DNA of 64,000 nucleotides. Origin: Clostridiales bacterium. GTDB lineage: Bacteria > Bacillota > Clostridia > Lachnospirales > Lachnospiraceae. The stretch is taken from assembly GCA_003343625.1 (NCBI GenBank), contig QAKV01000042.1, forward strand, positions 1-64,000. Reading direction: 5' to 3'. Both the position numbers and the translations under genes were made by a program. This document shows, piece after piece, positions 8,593 through 16,906 of the stretch (position 1 is the first letter of the stretch; every line of letters starts with the position of its first letter). The notes below the pieces were generated by a model that had not been told where the DNA came from, ran no database searches, and saw nothing but the letters and a program-made list of their open reading frames with translations.

Positions 8593-8998
8593 CCGTTTCC
8601 CCCGTTTCGCTCAGTTTCCTCAATCCTCTGATGTAAGATACGGGATCCCTGACCGGAATGTCCCAGGAAGCGGTGAGGGGCCGGATCCCAATGGATTGAA
8701 GCGGCGTATTCCGGCGCAGGGAAACCCTGACGTCAGCCAGCCCGATTCGAATCGTCCGCTCCTCCGCCTCGAACCGAAGCGCCTCTCCCTCCAGGAGTTC
8801 CTCCAGCTGGCTCTCCACATAGGCTTCTCCCCTCTCCGGATAGCGGCTTCCGCGAAAGGCCGCCACATAAGCCGCCTGTGTCAGAAAACATCCCTGATAC
8901 AGATAGCTGCACAAAAAGACCAGCAGCAGAATCAGGATCGATGCCCAGGGAAGCAAAAACGCCGCCTCCACGATGACATACCCCTCTCTCCCTTTCAG
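8585..8998 (-). CDS. TadE-like minor pseudopilin
   Basis: The protein begins LKGREGYVIVEAAFLLPWASILILLLVFLCSYLYQG, a class of prepilin signal with a short basic leader followed by a hydrophobic helix, as in TadE. The remaining roughly 100 residues form an extracellular-type domain. There is no ATG, GTG or TTG start near the leader. The best candidate is CTG at 8998-8996, which overlaps the TGA of the prepilin peptidase gene (cTGA), so translation is probably by stop/restart coupling. The exact start is uncertain. It would be processed by the adjacent prepilin peptidase. Confidence 0.75.
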   Translation of the reverse strand: MKGREGYVIVEAAFLLPWASILILLLVFLCSYLYQGCFLTQAAYVAAFRGSRYPERGEAYVESQLEELLEGEALRFEAEERTIRIGLADVRVSLRRNTPLQSIGIRPLTASWDIPVRDPVSYIRGLRKLSETGETDE

Positions 8999-9426
8999 AA
9001 GCCCGACAGTCCTGCCAGCGCTACGGCCGCCAGCAGAAACGGGGCGAAGGGAAGTTTGCTGTCCTTTTTCAGCCTGCCCGCAGCCAGTCCGATTCCTGCC
9101 CAGAGAGCCGACAGCAGGCAGGCTGCGCACAGCGCGACGACACACCTTCGCCATCCTAAAAACAGCCCCAGAATCAGCACCATGTCCCCGTCCCCTCTGC
9201 CCACTTTCCCTTCCGTTAAAAAGCTGCATCCCCACAGCAAAAGCCCCGGCAACAGGCCGATTCCGATCTCCCATGGCTCCTCCCTCCCTTCCAGCAGTCG
9301 CGCTCCGGCCAACGCCGCAGCGACCAGGGCGCCGGCCAGCAAAACGGCAGCCCCTATCTTTTTGTGCCTCAGATCCATCGCCGCGCAAGGCGTCAAAAAC
9401 AGGACCGCCCATACGACTCCTCCCAT
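8995..9426 (-). CDS. A24 prepilin peptidase (TadV/CpaA-like)
   Basis: This 143-residue polytopic membrane aspartic protease is the short form without the methylase domain. The two catalytic Asp residues are in AAMDLRHKKIG (residue about 18) and in GRGDGDMVLILG (GxGD motif). It should cleave the leaders of the Flp pilin and the TadE-like proteins of the same operon. GGGAGGAATTT precedes the ATG. Its stop overlaps the likely start of the next TadE-like gene. Confidence 0.92.
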   Translation of the reverse strand: MGGVVWAVLFLTPCAAMDLRHKKIGAAVLLAGALVAAALAGARLLEGREEPWEIGIGLLPGLLLWGCSFLTEGKVGRGDGDMVLILGLFLGWRRCVVALCAACLLSALWAGIGLAAGRLKKDSKLPFAPFLLAAVALAGLSGF

Positions 9427-9475
9427 AAATTCCTCCCTGAATTTTTTTCATCCATCGCGTCCCTTTCGTCCCCGC

Positions 9476-10243
9476 TCACCCGCACTCAGGACAGGCGTGT
9501 CTGCCCATGCCCTCAGCCTCCTTCAGAGATATGCTGCTGATGTTCCTGCGCAGCCCGCTGCATGTCACCGTACCGTGATACCGCTCTCCGCCCCGGGTTA
9601 CATAAACGATCTGTCCGGAAGGGCGGCAAAGCAGGCAGGGCGTGTACGCCTGTCCTTCGCTGTTTTTCGCCGTCCCGGCTTCAGCCATGGACAACAGCTC
9701 GATCTGCGGGTTCAGATAGCCGCATCCCCGATCCCGGTGCCATGCGGTTCCGGAGGAGGTGATAAAAACCAGCTCCTCCCGATCCGGGGCGGCGCCGTTT
9801 CCCTCTTCCTCCCCCAGCGCGAACCCGATCCATTTATGCATCACGCAGCCGCTTGCGACGAATGTTTTGGGAAAGCCCGCTACGGGAATCAGCGGCTCCA
9901 CCCGTTCTGTCCGCACCAGCCGGATATCCGCTTCTCCGCTTTCCTGTCCGTGAGCCAGCATGGACAACATCCGGCCCGTCTGATGCAGCCGGCCCTCCTG
10001 TACGCTGAACTCCTGAAACATCAGAAACAGGGACAGCAGATTGATGACAGCGAATAAAAACAGCGGCAGCGCGATAGCCGCCTCCACCGTCAGATTGCCC
10101 GGGAGGGCCCGGCAGGATGCCCTTTGTCTCCCCATTTTTCGACCGGGATATTCAGGAGAATGCCTTTGAGCGTTTTGCCATATTTCGTTTTTTTGGAGAG
10201 AATAATGTTTTTTCTGTCGTCTCAAATGAGGTTGAAAGGACAC
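9476..10243 (-). CDS. TadE-like protein with two C-terminal WH/YH-C...CxxC modules
   Basis: This 255-residue protein has a long basic N-terminus, then a TadE-like prepilin segment GNLTVEAAIALPLFLFAVINLLSLFL (about 50-75), then an extracellular part ending in two similar modules. The first is TSSGTAWHRDRGCGYLNP...CLLC. The second is TRGGERYHGTVTCSGLRR...GRHACPEC. Each has an aromatic-His, a Cys and a CxxC, which resembles a small zinc-binding fold. The start is taken as GTG 10243 because GGGAGGG lies upstream; ATG 10135 has no ribosome site. It sits between the DUF5702 gene and the prepilin peptidase. Confidence 0.8.
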   Translation of the reverse strand: MSFQPHLRRQKKHYSLQKNEIWQNAQRHSPEYPGRKMGRQRASCRALPGNLTVEAAIALPLFLFAVINLLSLFLMFQEFSVQEGRLHQTGRMLSMLAHGQESGEADIRLVRTERVEPLIPVAGFPKTFVASGCVMHKWIGFALGEEEGNGAAPDREELVFITSSGTAWHRDRGCGYLNPQIELLSMAEAGTAKNSEGQAYTPCLLCRPSGQIVYVTRGGERYHGTVTCSGLRRNISSISLKEAEGMGRHACPECG

Positions 10244-10282
10244 CCTGTCCGACCCTCCCTTCCTGTTTTCGGGGACGCCTCC

Positions 10283-11716
10283 CTATTCCCTTTCGTATTC
10301 ATAGATCCTGGTGATTTCGAACTCCCCGGAAAAACTGCTGGTCACCGAAATTCGGGCTTCCATGCCGTCGATGAGCCCGTCGATCCGGAACTCCCCGTTT
10401 CCCTGCGTTCTTCGGATATCGCTCTCCACCACATCCATCAGCCCTTTCTGTGCGTTCTTCGCGCCGTGCAAAAACAGCAGTGCGCCCAGGTAGTCACCAT
10501 AGCTCCAGCCGCTTTCCGACGAACGATAGGAATCCAGATGCATCCGGTAAGTGAGAAGCTGGGAAAAGGGCGTATTCCAGTCGGCCTCGCTCTTGAGAAG
10601 CGGCACCCGATCCCCCTGAAACAGGATACGGATGTCCTTGACGCTCTCCGCATAGGCCCAGGCGAACAGGATCACGGTTTCCACCGCCGGCGCGATTTCC
10701 GGCATAAGCAAAATCGCCGCGATGACGTTGGCTACTTCAGCGGCCTGGCTGCGCAGTCCGCTCCCGAACAGGAATGCTACATTGGCAGCTTCCCGGATCA
10801 AAAGCAGCTCCCGGGCGGTGCGCTTCAGGTTCTCCCGGTCCTGACACTGCTGCTGCAGGATATATTCCACCTCATAGGCCAGGGCGCTGTTTTCCTTTTC
10901 GTTTCCCAAATATCCGCAATGTTCCATGATATAGGCGTAGAACAGTCCGTCCTCGATCAGTCCTTCCGCCGGCGTTTTGGGCTCAAACAACCCGGTTCCC
11001 CGGTTCAGCTTCCTTCGTGAAGGCCGGGAGGCATCCGGAATGGACGCGCCGGACAGCTTCATTCCCTGTGCCGCCGGCCCCAGGATTCCCTCTCCCCGGG
11101 TGGCGCGCACCGCATCCGAGGGCGTTTCCGGAATTTCTCCGTCCCATTCTTCATCCTGCAGCCGTTTTTTGCGGGAGATCTCCTCCTTCAAAGCCTCTTC
11201 CGCCGCATCCCACCGGCCTTCCACGTCCTGCCCCTGCCAGGCCTGCGCTTCCCGTCCCAATCCCAGAATCCGCTCGGCCAGGGAAATCCCGCTGATGTCC
11301 TTCATGTAACGGACTGCGTGGTATTTCAGCACGCCGCCGTCGTCGTCCGTCGCTACTCCCGCCCGCAGCAGTTCTGCGTCCACGGCGGACAGGCCGGTGA
11401 TATCCCGGGCCCCGGGGATGGAAAATTCCTCCCCGGGACGCAGATTTTTTTCCATGTATTCGAAGATCCAGTCCTCCGTGCGATGAAAAGAAGGATCGCC
11501 GGTTCCGTAAGACGTATCGATGAAAAACAGATCGTATTGGTTCAGCATTTCCCTGTGATATTGGGCCAGAACGGAATCCAGCGCCATATCGGCACAACAT
11601 TCGATGTGCATCCGGACGGTGCTCCTTCTGGCCCCTTCGATAACGGCCAGAAGCAAAGACAGCAGCACTCCGAACGTCAGCGCCAGATAGACCGTCATGT
11701 AGCCGAAACGCTTCAT
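10283..11716 (-). CDS. DUF5702 protein, TadG-like pilus assembly component
   Basis: The 477-residue protein has one N-terminal transmembrane helix (MTVYLALTFGVLLSLLLAVIEGAR, residues about 7-30) followed by a large extracytoplasmic domain, the usual layout of TadG/DUF5702 proteins in Clostridia Tad loci. Landmarks are CADMALDSVLAQYHREMLNQYDLFFID and the C-terminal EFRIDGLIDGMEARISVTSSF. GGAAAGGT precedes ATG, and the start overlaps the Flp pilin stop as ATGA, so the two are translationally coupled. Confidence 0.85.
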   Translation of the reverse strand: MKRFGYMTVYLALTFGVLLSLLLAVIEGARRSTVRMHIECCADMALDSVLAQYHREMLNQYDLFFIDTSYGTGDPSFHRTEDWIFEYMEKNLRPGEEFSIPGARDITGLSAVDAELLRAGVATDDDGGVLKYHAVRYMKDISGISLAERILGLGREAQAWQGQDVEGRWDAAEEALKEEISRKKRLQDEEWDGEIPETPSDAVRATRGEGILGPAAQGMKLSGASIPDASRPSRRKLNRGTGLFEPKTPAEGLIEDGLFYAYIMEHCGYLGNEKENSALAYEVEYILQQQCQDRENLKRTARELLLIREAANVAFLFGSGLRSQAAEVANVIAAILLMPEIAPAVETVILFAWAYAESVKDIRILFQGDRVPLLKSEADWNTPFSQLLTYRMHLDSYRSSESGWSYGDYLGALLFLHGAKNAQKGLMDVVESDIRRTQGNGEFRIDGLIDGMEARISVTSSFSGEFEITRIYEYERE

Positions 11717-11928
11717 ACCTTTCCGGCCTGAGACGTAATCCGGTTGAAAATGGAGGTGACCAGTTCCGTAATCCTGTCCTTGAAAATCAGCACCAGGCCT
11801 ACGGCCACCAGAATCAGGAGCACCACTTCCACGGTGCCCACCCCGTCCTGATTGGACAGGATAGATTCCGCTCTCCGGCGTAAGCCGCACACAAATAATT
11901 TCGCGTTTCTTCCGATTTTTTTGAGCAT
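11713..11928 (-). CDS. Flp1-type Tad major pilin
   Basis: A 71-residue pilin precursor with a basic N-terminal leader (MLKKIGRNAKLFVCGLRRRAE) and the core GVGTVEVVLLILVAVGLVLIFK, in which the conserved Glu after the putative cleavage site is present. The C-terminus is short and polar. It would be processed by the A24 peptidase and polymerised by the TadA/B/C machine. GGGAGGAAAACGAAT precedes ATG. Confidence 0.9.
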   Translation of the reverse strand: MLKKIGRNAKLFVCGLRRRAESILSNQDGVGTVEVVLLILVAVGLVLIFKDRITELVTSIFNRITSQAGKV

Positions 11929-11957
11929 ATTCGTTTTCCTCCCTGTGTATTTTTGCA

Positions 11958-13379
11958 TCAGATTCCCCCGAAGGAGAAACAGGCCGGAACCAGGACGAGA
12001 ATCATAATTACCGCCAGCAGCATCAGCATGGGCGCCAATAGCCTGGTCTGCGCTTCGTCTCCCCTCTTTTTCGCATATCGCTTCCGTTCCTCGAAAGCGG
12101 CTTCCGCCTCCCTGTTGAGCGCTTCCAGCAGTCCGGCCGTCCCCCTCTGCAGGTTTTGAGACAGCAGGGACGCGTATTTTCTGTACTGAGGCAGGCCGCA
12201 CCGTCGCCCGAAATTCCCGATGGCTTCGAGCTGCGTCATGCCGCTTTCCATCTCCCGGCAGGCCCGGAGGAGTTCCTCCCGAACCGGATCCTCCTCCCTT
12301 CGCCCCTCTTTGGCCATCCGGAAAAAAAACGTCCGAAGGGGCATCCCCGTGCCCGCGAACAGAGCCGTTCTGGCCAGAAAGGAAGGATAGGCCAGCAAAA
12401 GTTCCTCCCGGCGCTTTTTCCCCGCTTCCAGCAAATCCCGGTCCCAGGCGGCATGCAGGGCCAGGCAGCCGATCAGAGTCAGCAGGATGGACCAAAGGAA
12501 AGGCATGGAAGGTGATTCATACCACCGCACCGCCTGGCCGGCGAATTCTTCCGGAAGGCTCACGCTGTCCGCACAGCTCTCCTTCTCGAGCTGTCTCCCC
12601 ACTTCCCGCACGACCTGTTCCGCCAGCCCGGTTTCCGCAGGCACGATCCGCAGGGGAAAAGTCAGCGTCCGTCCGCTTTCCCCGCAGGAAAGCCGCGCCG
12701 TCATAGTGACGACCTCGCCCTCCTCGTCAGGCAGCTCCTTTCGGATCCGTCCGGACCCGTCCATCAGTTCGTAATCGCTGCTTTGCCAGCCCACTTCCAC
12801 CAGTCCGCCGCACAGTTCCCCGGGCAGCGCGATGTCCGAGCTGACCGCGTCCGGCTTCCAGCCGTCTCCTTCCATCTGCGAGGAGAGCCTGTCCGCCGCT
12901 TCCGCCAGCAGCCATTCCTCTTCTTCGGGCGTAAGCGCACGCTCCGGCACATCCAGGTGAACCCGGGCGGGCGGCTCGTCGCCGATCTGCAGATTCAGCG
13001 ACAGATTTTTGCTTCCTTCCCCGGTCGCGGGCCTCTCCAGCGCCGTCAACGCTTCCTTCCCCCGCAGCCAGAACGCTCCCAGCAGGGCTGCCGTGAGGGC
13101 CGTTCCCGTCAGAAAAAGGGCCAGCAGCCGTTCATATTTACCGATCTGAAACTGCCGGTATTCCTCCCCCGCCCTGGCCTGCCCGTAGAGGGCGGACAGC
13201 GCCTCCATCCGCTTTCGCGCAGCGGCGCTGCCGACGGGCCTCCCCCGGGCCTCCCGCTTTTCCCACAGCCACTGCGCCGGCCGCTGCAAAATGTCCCACG
13301 CATCCCTTTGTTTCCCCTGTTTCAGCTCCTGCTCCTCCTTTCCCCTTTTTCCGTCCGCTTCCATCGAATCCGAATTCAC
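11958..13379 (-). CDS. TadC-like pilus platform protein with a large inserted extracytoplasmic domain
   Basis: The C-terminal part (about 320-473) is a type II secretion F domain: RTALFAGTGMPLRTFFFRMA, LLSQNLQRGTAGLLEALNREAE and a last helix LLAPMLMLLAVIMILVLVPACF. Ahead of it lie a transmembrane helix near 85-105, a roughly 180-residue soluble segment with beta-rich character, and a second helix (FLWSILLTLIGCLALHAAW). Standard TadC proteins are about 300 residues, so this one carries an extra domain probably exposed outside the membrane. It overlaps tadB by 4 bp. Confidence 0.85.
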   Translation of the reverse strand: MNSDSMEADGKRGKEEQELKQGKQRDAWDILQRPAQWLWEKREARGRPVGSAAARKRMEALSALYGQARAGEEYRQFQIGKYERLLALFLTGTALTAALLGAFWLRGKEALTALERPATGEGSKNLSLNLQIGDEPPARVHLDVPERALTPEEEEWLLAEAADRLSSQMEGDGWKPDAVSSDIALPGELCGGLVEVGWQSSDYELMDGSGRIRKELPDEEGEVVTMTARLSCGESGRTLTFPLRIVPAETGLAEQVVREVGRQLEKESCADSVSLPEEFAGQAVRWYESPSMPFLWSILLTLIGCLALHAAWDRDLLEAGKKRREELLLAYPSFLARTALFAGTGMPLRTFFFRMAKEGRREEDPVREELLRACREMESGMTQLEAIGNFGRRCGLPQYRKYASLLSQNLQRGTAGLLEALNREAEAAFEERKRYAKKRGDEAQTRLLAPMLMLLAVIMILVLVPACFSFGGI

Positions 13380-14161
13380 ACCCGGATGTCCATGATCCGC
13401 GCGGACAGGCCGCAGGCAGCCAGATACAGCGCCAGCGCTCCCGTCATGACCGCCCGTCCCGCGGCGTTGTGATACAGGACATCGAAAAATCCGGGGGAAG
13501 ACAGCTGCAGATAAACGAACAGAAAGAAAGGGATCAGCATCATCACCTTCTGTTCATATTTTCTGGCCGCCAGGATGGCCTGGATCTCCCGCTCCGCCTC
13601 CATCCGCTGCCGCGTCAGCTCCACCGTCCGCAGAACGATAGCGCGCAGGTTGCCGCCCATCCTCTTGGCCGCGGCGAAAGCTTCCGCAAAATCCCGGATT
13701 TCCTCCACTCCGCAGCGCCTGCCCAGCCCCTGAAGCATCTGTTCCAAAGGGATCCCGTTTTTGAGCCCTTTTCGAACCGCCGCCAGCTCGCGGGACATTT
13801 CGCTGTCCTCCCCGTGCAGGGAGCGGATCTCTCCTTCCGCCTCCAGGAAGGCGTTTTCCACAGAATATCCGGCCTGCATGCCGGCCGCCGCGGCCTGGAT
13901 GGCGTCGCAAAATTGCAGGGCCAGCCTTTCTTTGCGCCGCTTCGTTTTCCGCTTCCTGTCTCCTTTCAGCCACAGCGCCGCCGCTGCGGGCCAGGCCAGG
14001 CATCCGATCCAGGATCGATAGAACATATACGCAAAAGCCCCGGTGGCCGCTGCGCTCTTGCAAAGTCCCCAGAGGACTTCCTTCCAGGACAGACGATAAT
14101 CGTCATAGTCCGTTTTCCCTTCCTTCCCGTCCCACTCCCGCTTCTTCCAGCTTTTCCACAT
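13376..14161 (-). CDS. TadB-like pilus platform protein
   Basis: This 261-residue protein has two N-terminal hydrophobic segments (GAFAYMFYRSWIGCLAWPAAAALW), a T2SSF domain with GMQAGYSVENAFLEAEGEI and AKRMGGNLRAIVLRTVELTRQRM, and C-terminal helices. It is expected to form the inner-membrane platform together with TadC. The start at 14161 overlaps the end of tadA/cpaF by 59 bp; GGGGGAA lies before it. It ends overlapping tadC by 4 bp, so the whole block is tightly coupled. Confidence 0.88.
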   Translation of the reverse strand: MWKSWKKREWDGKEGKTDYDDYRLSWKEVLWGLCKSAAATGAFAYMFYRSWIGCLAWPAAAALWLKGDRKRKTKRRKERLALQFCDAIQAAAAGMQAGYSVENAFLEAEGEIRSLHGEDSEMSRELAAVRKGLKNGIPLEQMLQGLGRRCGVEEIRDFAEAFAAAKRMGGNLRAIVLRTVELTRQRMEAEREIQAILAARKYEQKVMMLIPFFLFVYLQLSSPGFFDVLYHNAAGRAVMTGALALYLAACGLSARIMDIRV

Positions 14162-15353
14162 GGGTCAGTTCCCCCTTTTTTATCAGTTCCCCGCAGACCC
14201 TTTCCCGGGTACTGCGGCTGTTTTCCTCGAAAGCATACAGCGTCCGGGTGCGGATTTCCCCCTCTGAAAAACCGAGGATCTCCGCAATTTCCAACACTTT
14301 TCGGGTCTTGTCCCGCATCCTTCCCAAATGCACCATCAGATCGATTCCGGAAGCGATCTGGCGGCGGATCGCGGCCAGCGGCACGTCCATCCCCATCAGG
14401 AGCATCGTCTCCATCCGCAGCAGCATGTCCCGTGCGGTATTGCCGTGTCCGGTAGACATGCTCCCCGCGTGCCCGGAATTATAAGCGGTGAGAAGCTCGC
14501 AGATCTCCGCTCCCCGTACCTCGCCTACGATGATCCGATCCGGCCGCATCCGCAGGCTGGTGCGAATCAGGTCACGGATCGTCACCGGCACGCACCCTTC
14601 CGCGTTGGCGTTTCTGGTCTCCAGGGAAACCAGATTTTTGGCGGATTTCAGCTGCAGTTCCGCGCTGTCCTCGACGGTGATGATTCTCTCCTCTTCCGGA
14701 ATAGCCTGGGACAGGGCGTTTAAAAAGGTGGTCTTTCCGCTGCCGGTGCCTCCGCTGATGAAAATGTTATATTTGCAGCGCACCACCAATTCCAGAAACG
14801 CCCTGCACTCCTCGTTGATGGATCCCAGTTCCACCAGCCTGGAAAGCGTCATTCCCTCTTTGGGAAAGCGCCGGATCGTCACGGCCGGGCCGTTTAATGC
14901 CACCGGGGCGAGCACCACGTTCACACGGGATCCGTCCGCAAGCCTCGCGTCCAGAATCGGAGACGCTTCGTTGACCGCCCGGTTGCAGCCGGCTGCGATT
15001 TGCTGGATCACGTCCTGCAGCCGGGTCATGCTTTCAAAGCGCCCTTTCCAGGGCCAGAGCCGTCCGCCTTTTTCCACGAAAATCCGATCCGGGCCGTTGA
15101 TCATAATCTCCGTAATCTCTGAATCTTCCAACAACTCCTGTAAAAGATCCAGTCCCCGGATGGAGGAAAACAGCTCCCGGCTCATGGCCCTTCGGGATGC
15201 TACCCCCAGCTTTCCGGCATATTCTCTGCCGCACAGCTTTTCATCGATCAGGGCCCGTACCTGTGCGTCCGTAAAGTCGCGCCCGCAGTCCAGCTGCTCC
15301 AGGATTTCCTTTTTCAGGGCCACCCGTATGGACTCATATTCCCGTTCTCTCAT
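14103..15353 (-). CDS. cpaF: Tad pilus assembly ATPase, CpaF/TadA family
   Basis: The 416-residue secretion ATPase has all the expected parts: N-terminal domain with ITEIMINGPDRIFVEKGG, Walker A GGTGSGKTTFLNAL (about 215-228), Asp box IITVEDSAELQL, Walker B RIIVGEVRGAEI, and His box NSGHAGSMSTGHGNTARDML. It powers pilin polymerisation from the cytoplasmic face. ATG at 15353 overlaps the stop of tadZ (ATGA). Confidence 0.96.
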   Translation of the reverse strand: MREREYESIRVALKKEILEQLDCGRDFTDAQVRALIDEKLCGREYAGKLGVASRRAMSRELFSSIRGLDLLQELLEDSEITEIMINGPDRIFVEKGGRLWPWKGRFESMTRLQDVIQQIAAGCNRAVNEASPILDARLADGSRVNVVLAPVALNGPAVTIRRFPKEGMTLSRLVELGSINEECRAFLELVVRCKYNIFISGGTGSGKTTFLNALSQAIPEEERIITVEDSAELQLKSAKNLVSLETRNANAEGCVPVTIRDLIRTSLRMRPDRIIVGEVRGAEICELLTAYNSGHAGSMSTGHGNTARDMLLRMETMLLMGMDVPLAAIRRQIASGIDLMVHLGRMRDKTRKVLEIAEILGFSEGEIRTRTLYAFEENSRSTRERVCGELIKKGELTHVEKLEEAGVGREGRENGL

Positions 15354-16351
15354 CTTTCGCTCCGTTCCTCTTCCAACAGCATCTTTTCCACGTATTGGGC
15401 CAGCTCGCTTCCTTCCGGGTGTCCCAGATCCCGGGGCAGCCGCTGAAAAACCGGCAGCGCGCACCTGCGCGTTTTCTCCGCGACGTCTCCGCAGTCCGCA
15501 CGCTCCAGCGCGGCCTCATATTGTGCCAGTTTCGCCCGGGCAAATCCGTCCTCCCGGACGATCGTATAGACCCGGCTGCAGTTTCTCAACAGCTCGAACA
15601 GCCCCATGACGGCGTCGGACAGATCCAGAATCACATATTCATAACGGCTGCCTTTGAGGATATCCAGGAGGCGCAGCCATTCTTCCCGCCGGATCTGAAA
15701 CAGATCCGGTCCCAGAAAGGCGGGAGGAACCAGCTCCAGGCCATTCACCTGTTCCGCCTGACGGTACAGGTAGCCCAGCACCTCCTCCTTCGGCTCCGGC
15801 AGATGAAAGAGCAGATCCGAAAAATCCGCTTCGAAGCTGCGACACAACAGCCGATCCAAACCCGAATAGCTTTCGAAATTCAAATATAAAACCCTGTGCG
15901 TGCGGGCCAGAATCTGACCCAGGACGAGAGAAAATGTGGTTTGCAGACACCGGTGAACCGGCGTATAGACGCCCAGAAAATGGACGGGATGTTCGCAGGG
16001 CTGCGGCGGCGGCAGATCTCCGGCCTCCGCGGCCGTCTCCATGATTTTTTTTGCGATCCGGGTCACGCTGCTGTATTTGCTCAGGAACGGAAGCTCCTTT
16101 TCCTCGAGCTCCTCCTCTTCTTTCAGCAGGATGATCCGGGATATGCCCCAGCCTTTCATCTCAGCATCAAAGGCGCGCTGGGCGATGAGCAGGATCTGGA
16201 CGGGCCGTTGGGCCAGGCTCTCCCTCAGCCGATCCGTACCGGTGAAGGTGAGCATCTCAAACGGGAAATCTTCTCTCCGGCTGAGAGCATCCATCAGGCG
16301 ATACGCGTATTCCTGCTCCGGATCGCAGATCGCCAGTATGTTTCTTTTCAA
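15350..16351 (-). CDS. TadZ/CpaE-like pilus localisation protein with a degenerate P-loop
   Basis: This 333-residue, first gene of the Tad operon fits the TadZ/CpaE family, in which an N-terminal receiver-like domain is followed by a MinD-like domain. The MinD-like part starts with FLGVYTPVHRCLQTTFSLVLGQ, where the usual GKT lysine motif is missing, followed by VLYLNFES and YVILDLSD. The start is TTG at 16351 with GGGAGGAACTGC upstream, giving KRNILAICDPEQEYAYRLMDAL. The N-terminal receiver-like region shows no clear phosphorylatable Asp pocket. TadZ proteins place the pilus machine in the cell. Confidence 0.8.
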   Translation of the reverse strand: MKRNILAICDPEQEYAYRLMDALSRREDFPFEMLTFTGTDRLRESLAQRPVQILLIAQRAFDAEMKGWGISRIILLKEEEELEEKELPFLSKYSSVTRIAKKIMETAAEAGDLPPPQPCEHPVHFLGVYTPVHRCLQTTFSLVLGQILARTHRVLYLNFESYSGLDRLLCRSFEADFSDLLFHLPEPKEEVLGYLYRQAEQVNGLELVPPAFLGPDLFQIRREEWLRLLDILKGSRYEYVILDLSDAVMGLFELLRNCSRVYTIVREDGFARAKLAQYEAALERADCGDVAEKTRRCALPVFQRLPRDLGHPEGSELAQYVEKMLLEEERSER

Positions 16352-16393
16352 GCAGTTCCTCCCTGGGAAAATCGACGAATAAAAGCGTCGGGG

Positions 16394-16409
16394 CGGTTCG
16401 ATCGAACCG
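16394..16409. promoter_or_regulatory. Perfect 16-bp palindrome in the tad leader
   Basis: CGGTTCGATCGAACCG is a perfect palindrome lying between the predicted transcription start (about 16438) and the tadZ start (16351). It has the size and symmetry of a repressor operator. No regulator gene is adjacent. Confidence 0.45.
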
Positions 16410-16444
16410 AATCGAAGTGAAAATTGGAAATGCTGGTAAAATGA

Positions 16445-16473
16445 ATTATAGACCCCCGCCCCGCATTTGTCCA
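16445..16473 (-). promoter_or_regulatory. Promoter of the Tad operon
   Basis: On the minus strand a TGGACA -35 (16468-16473) and perfect TATAAT -10 (16445-16450) are 17 bp apart. The predicted start is about 85 nt before tadZ. This is one of the best sigma-A-type promoters in the window. Confidence 0.7.
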
Positions 16474-16568
16474 GCAACAGGACAGAAAAAAACTTTTTTC
16501 GGCGAAAGCGCCGAAAATCTTTTTCTAAATTCGTGAGATACGACAGGCCGGTTCCGACGGGCGGACTG

Positions 16569-16784
16569 TCAGAGATAGAAACGGATTCCGTACAGCAGCG
16601 CGACTCCGGGAAACCCCAGAAGCCCGGAGGTCAGAAAGCTGAAGGGATTGATGCCGACGCTTTCCTCCACTCCCCGTCCCTGCAGAAAAGAATTGACCAG
16701 ATAGATCGCGATCATCCCGAAGATCGCGCGCAGCATGAAATTCAGAAAATGTTCCGTCCAGTTTTTCACGGGCCGCTCCAGCAT
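16569..16784 (-). CDS. Pro-sigma-K processing inhibitor BofA-like protein
   Basis: The 71-residue protein has the BofA family signature GINPFSFLTSGLLGFPGVALLYGI in its C-terminal half, after a hydrophobic helix (FGMIAIYLVNSFL). In Bacillus, BofA holds the SpoIVFB protease inactive until forespore signalling. Its presence suggests an endospore-forming lineage. It is divergent from the DUF2508 gene, a pairing also known from Bacillus (yaaL-bofA), though there they are co-oriented. Confidence 0.88.
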   Translation of the reverse strand: MLERPVKNWTEHFLNFMLRAIFGMIAIYLVNSFLQGRGVEESVGINPFSFLTSGLLGFPGVALLYGIRFYL

Positions 16785-16862
16785 GTCTTTTTACCACTAT
16801 ATGAGCCGTCTTTCCCCGATATACCACAATGGCGGGACAGAAGCCGCGTATATTTCTTCCAG

Positions 16863-16891
16863 ATTATGCCTATACTCTACTATACAAGCAA
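16863..16891 (-). promoter_or_regulatory. Possible promoter of the bofA-like gene
   Basis: TTGCTT (16886-16891) and CATAAT (16863-16868) on the minus strand are 17 bp apart, about 75 bp before the bofA-like start. The match is moderate. Confidence 0.4.
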
Positions 16892-16906
16892 TCAGGAGGT
16901 TTTGTC

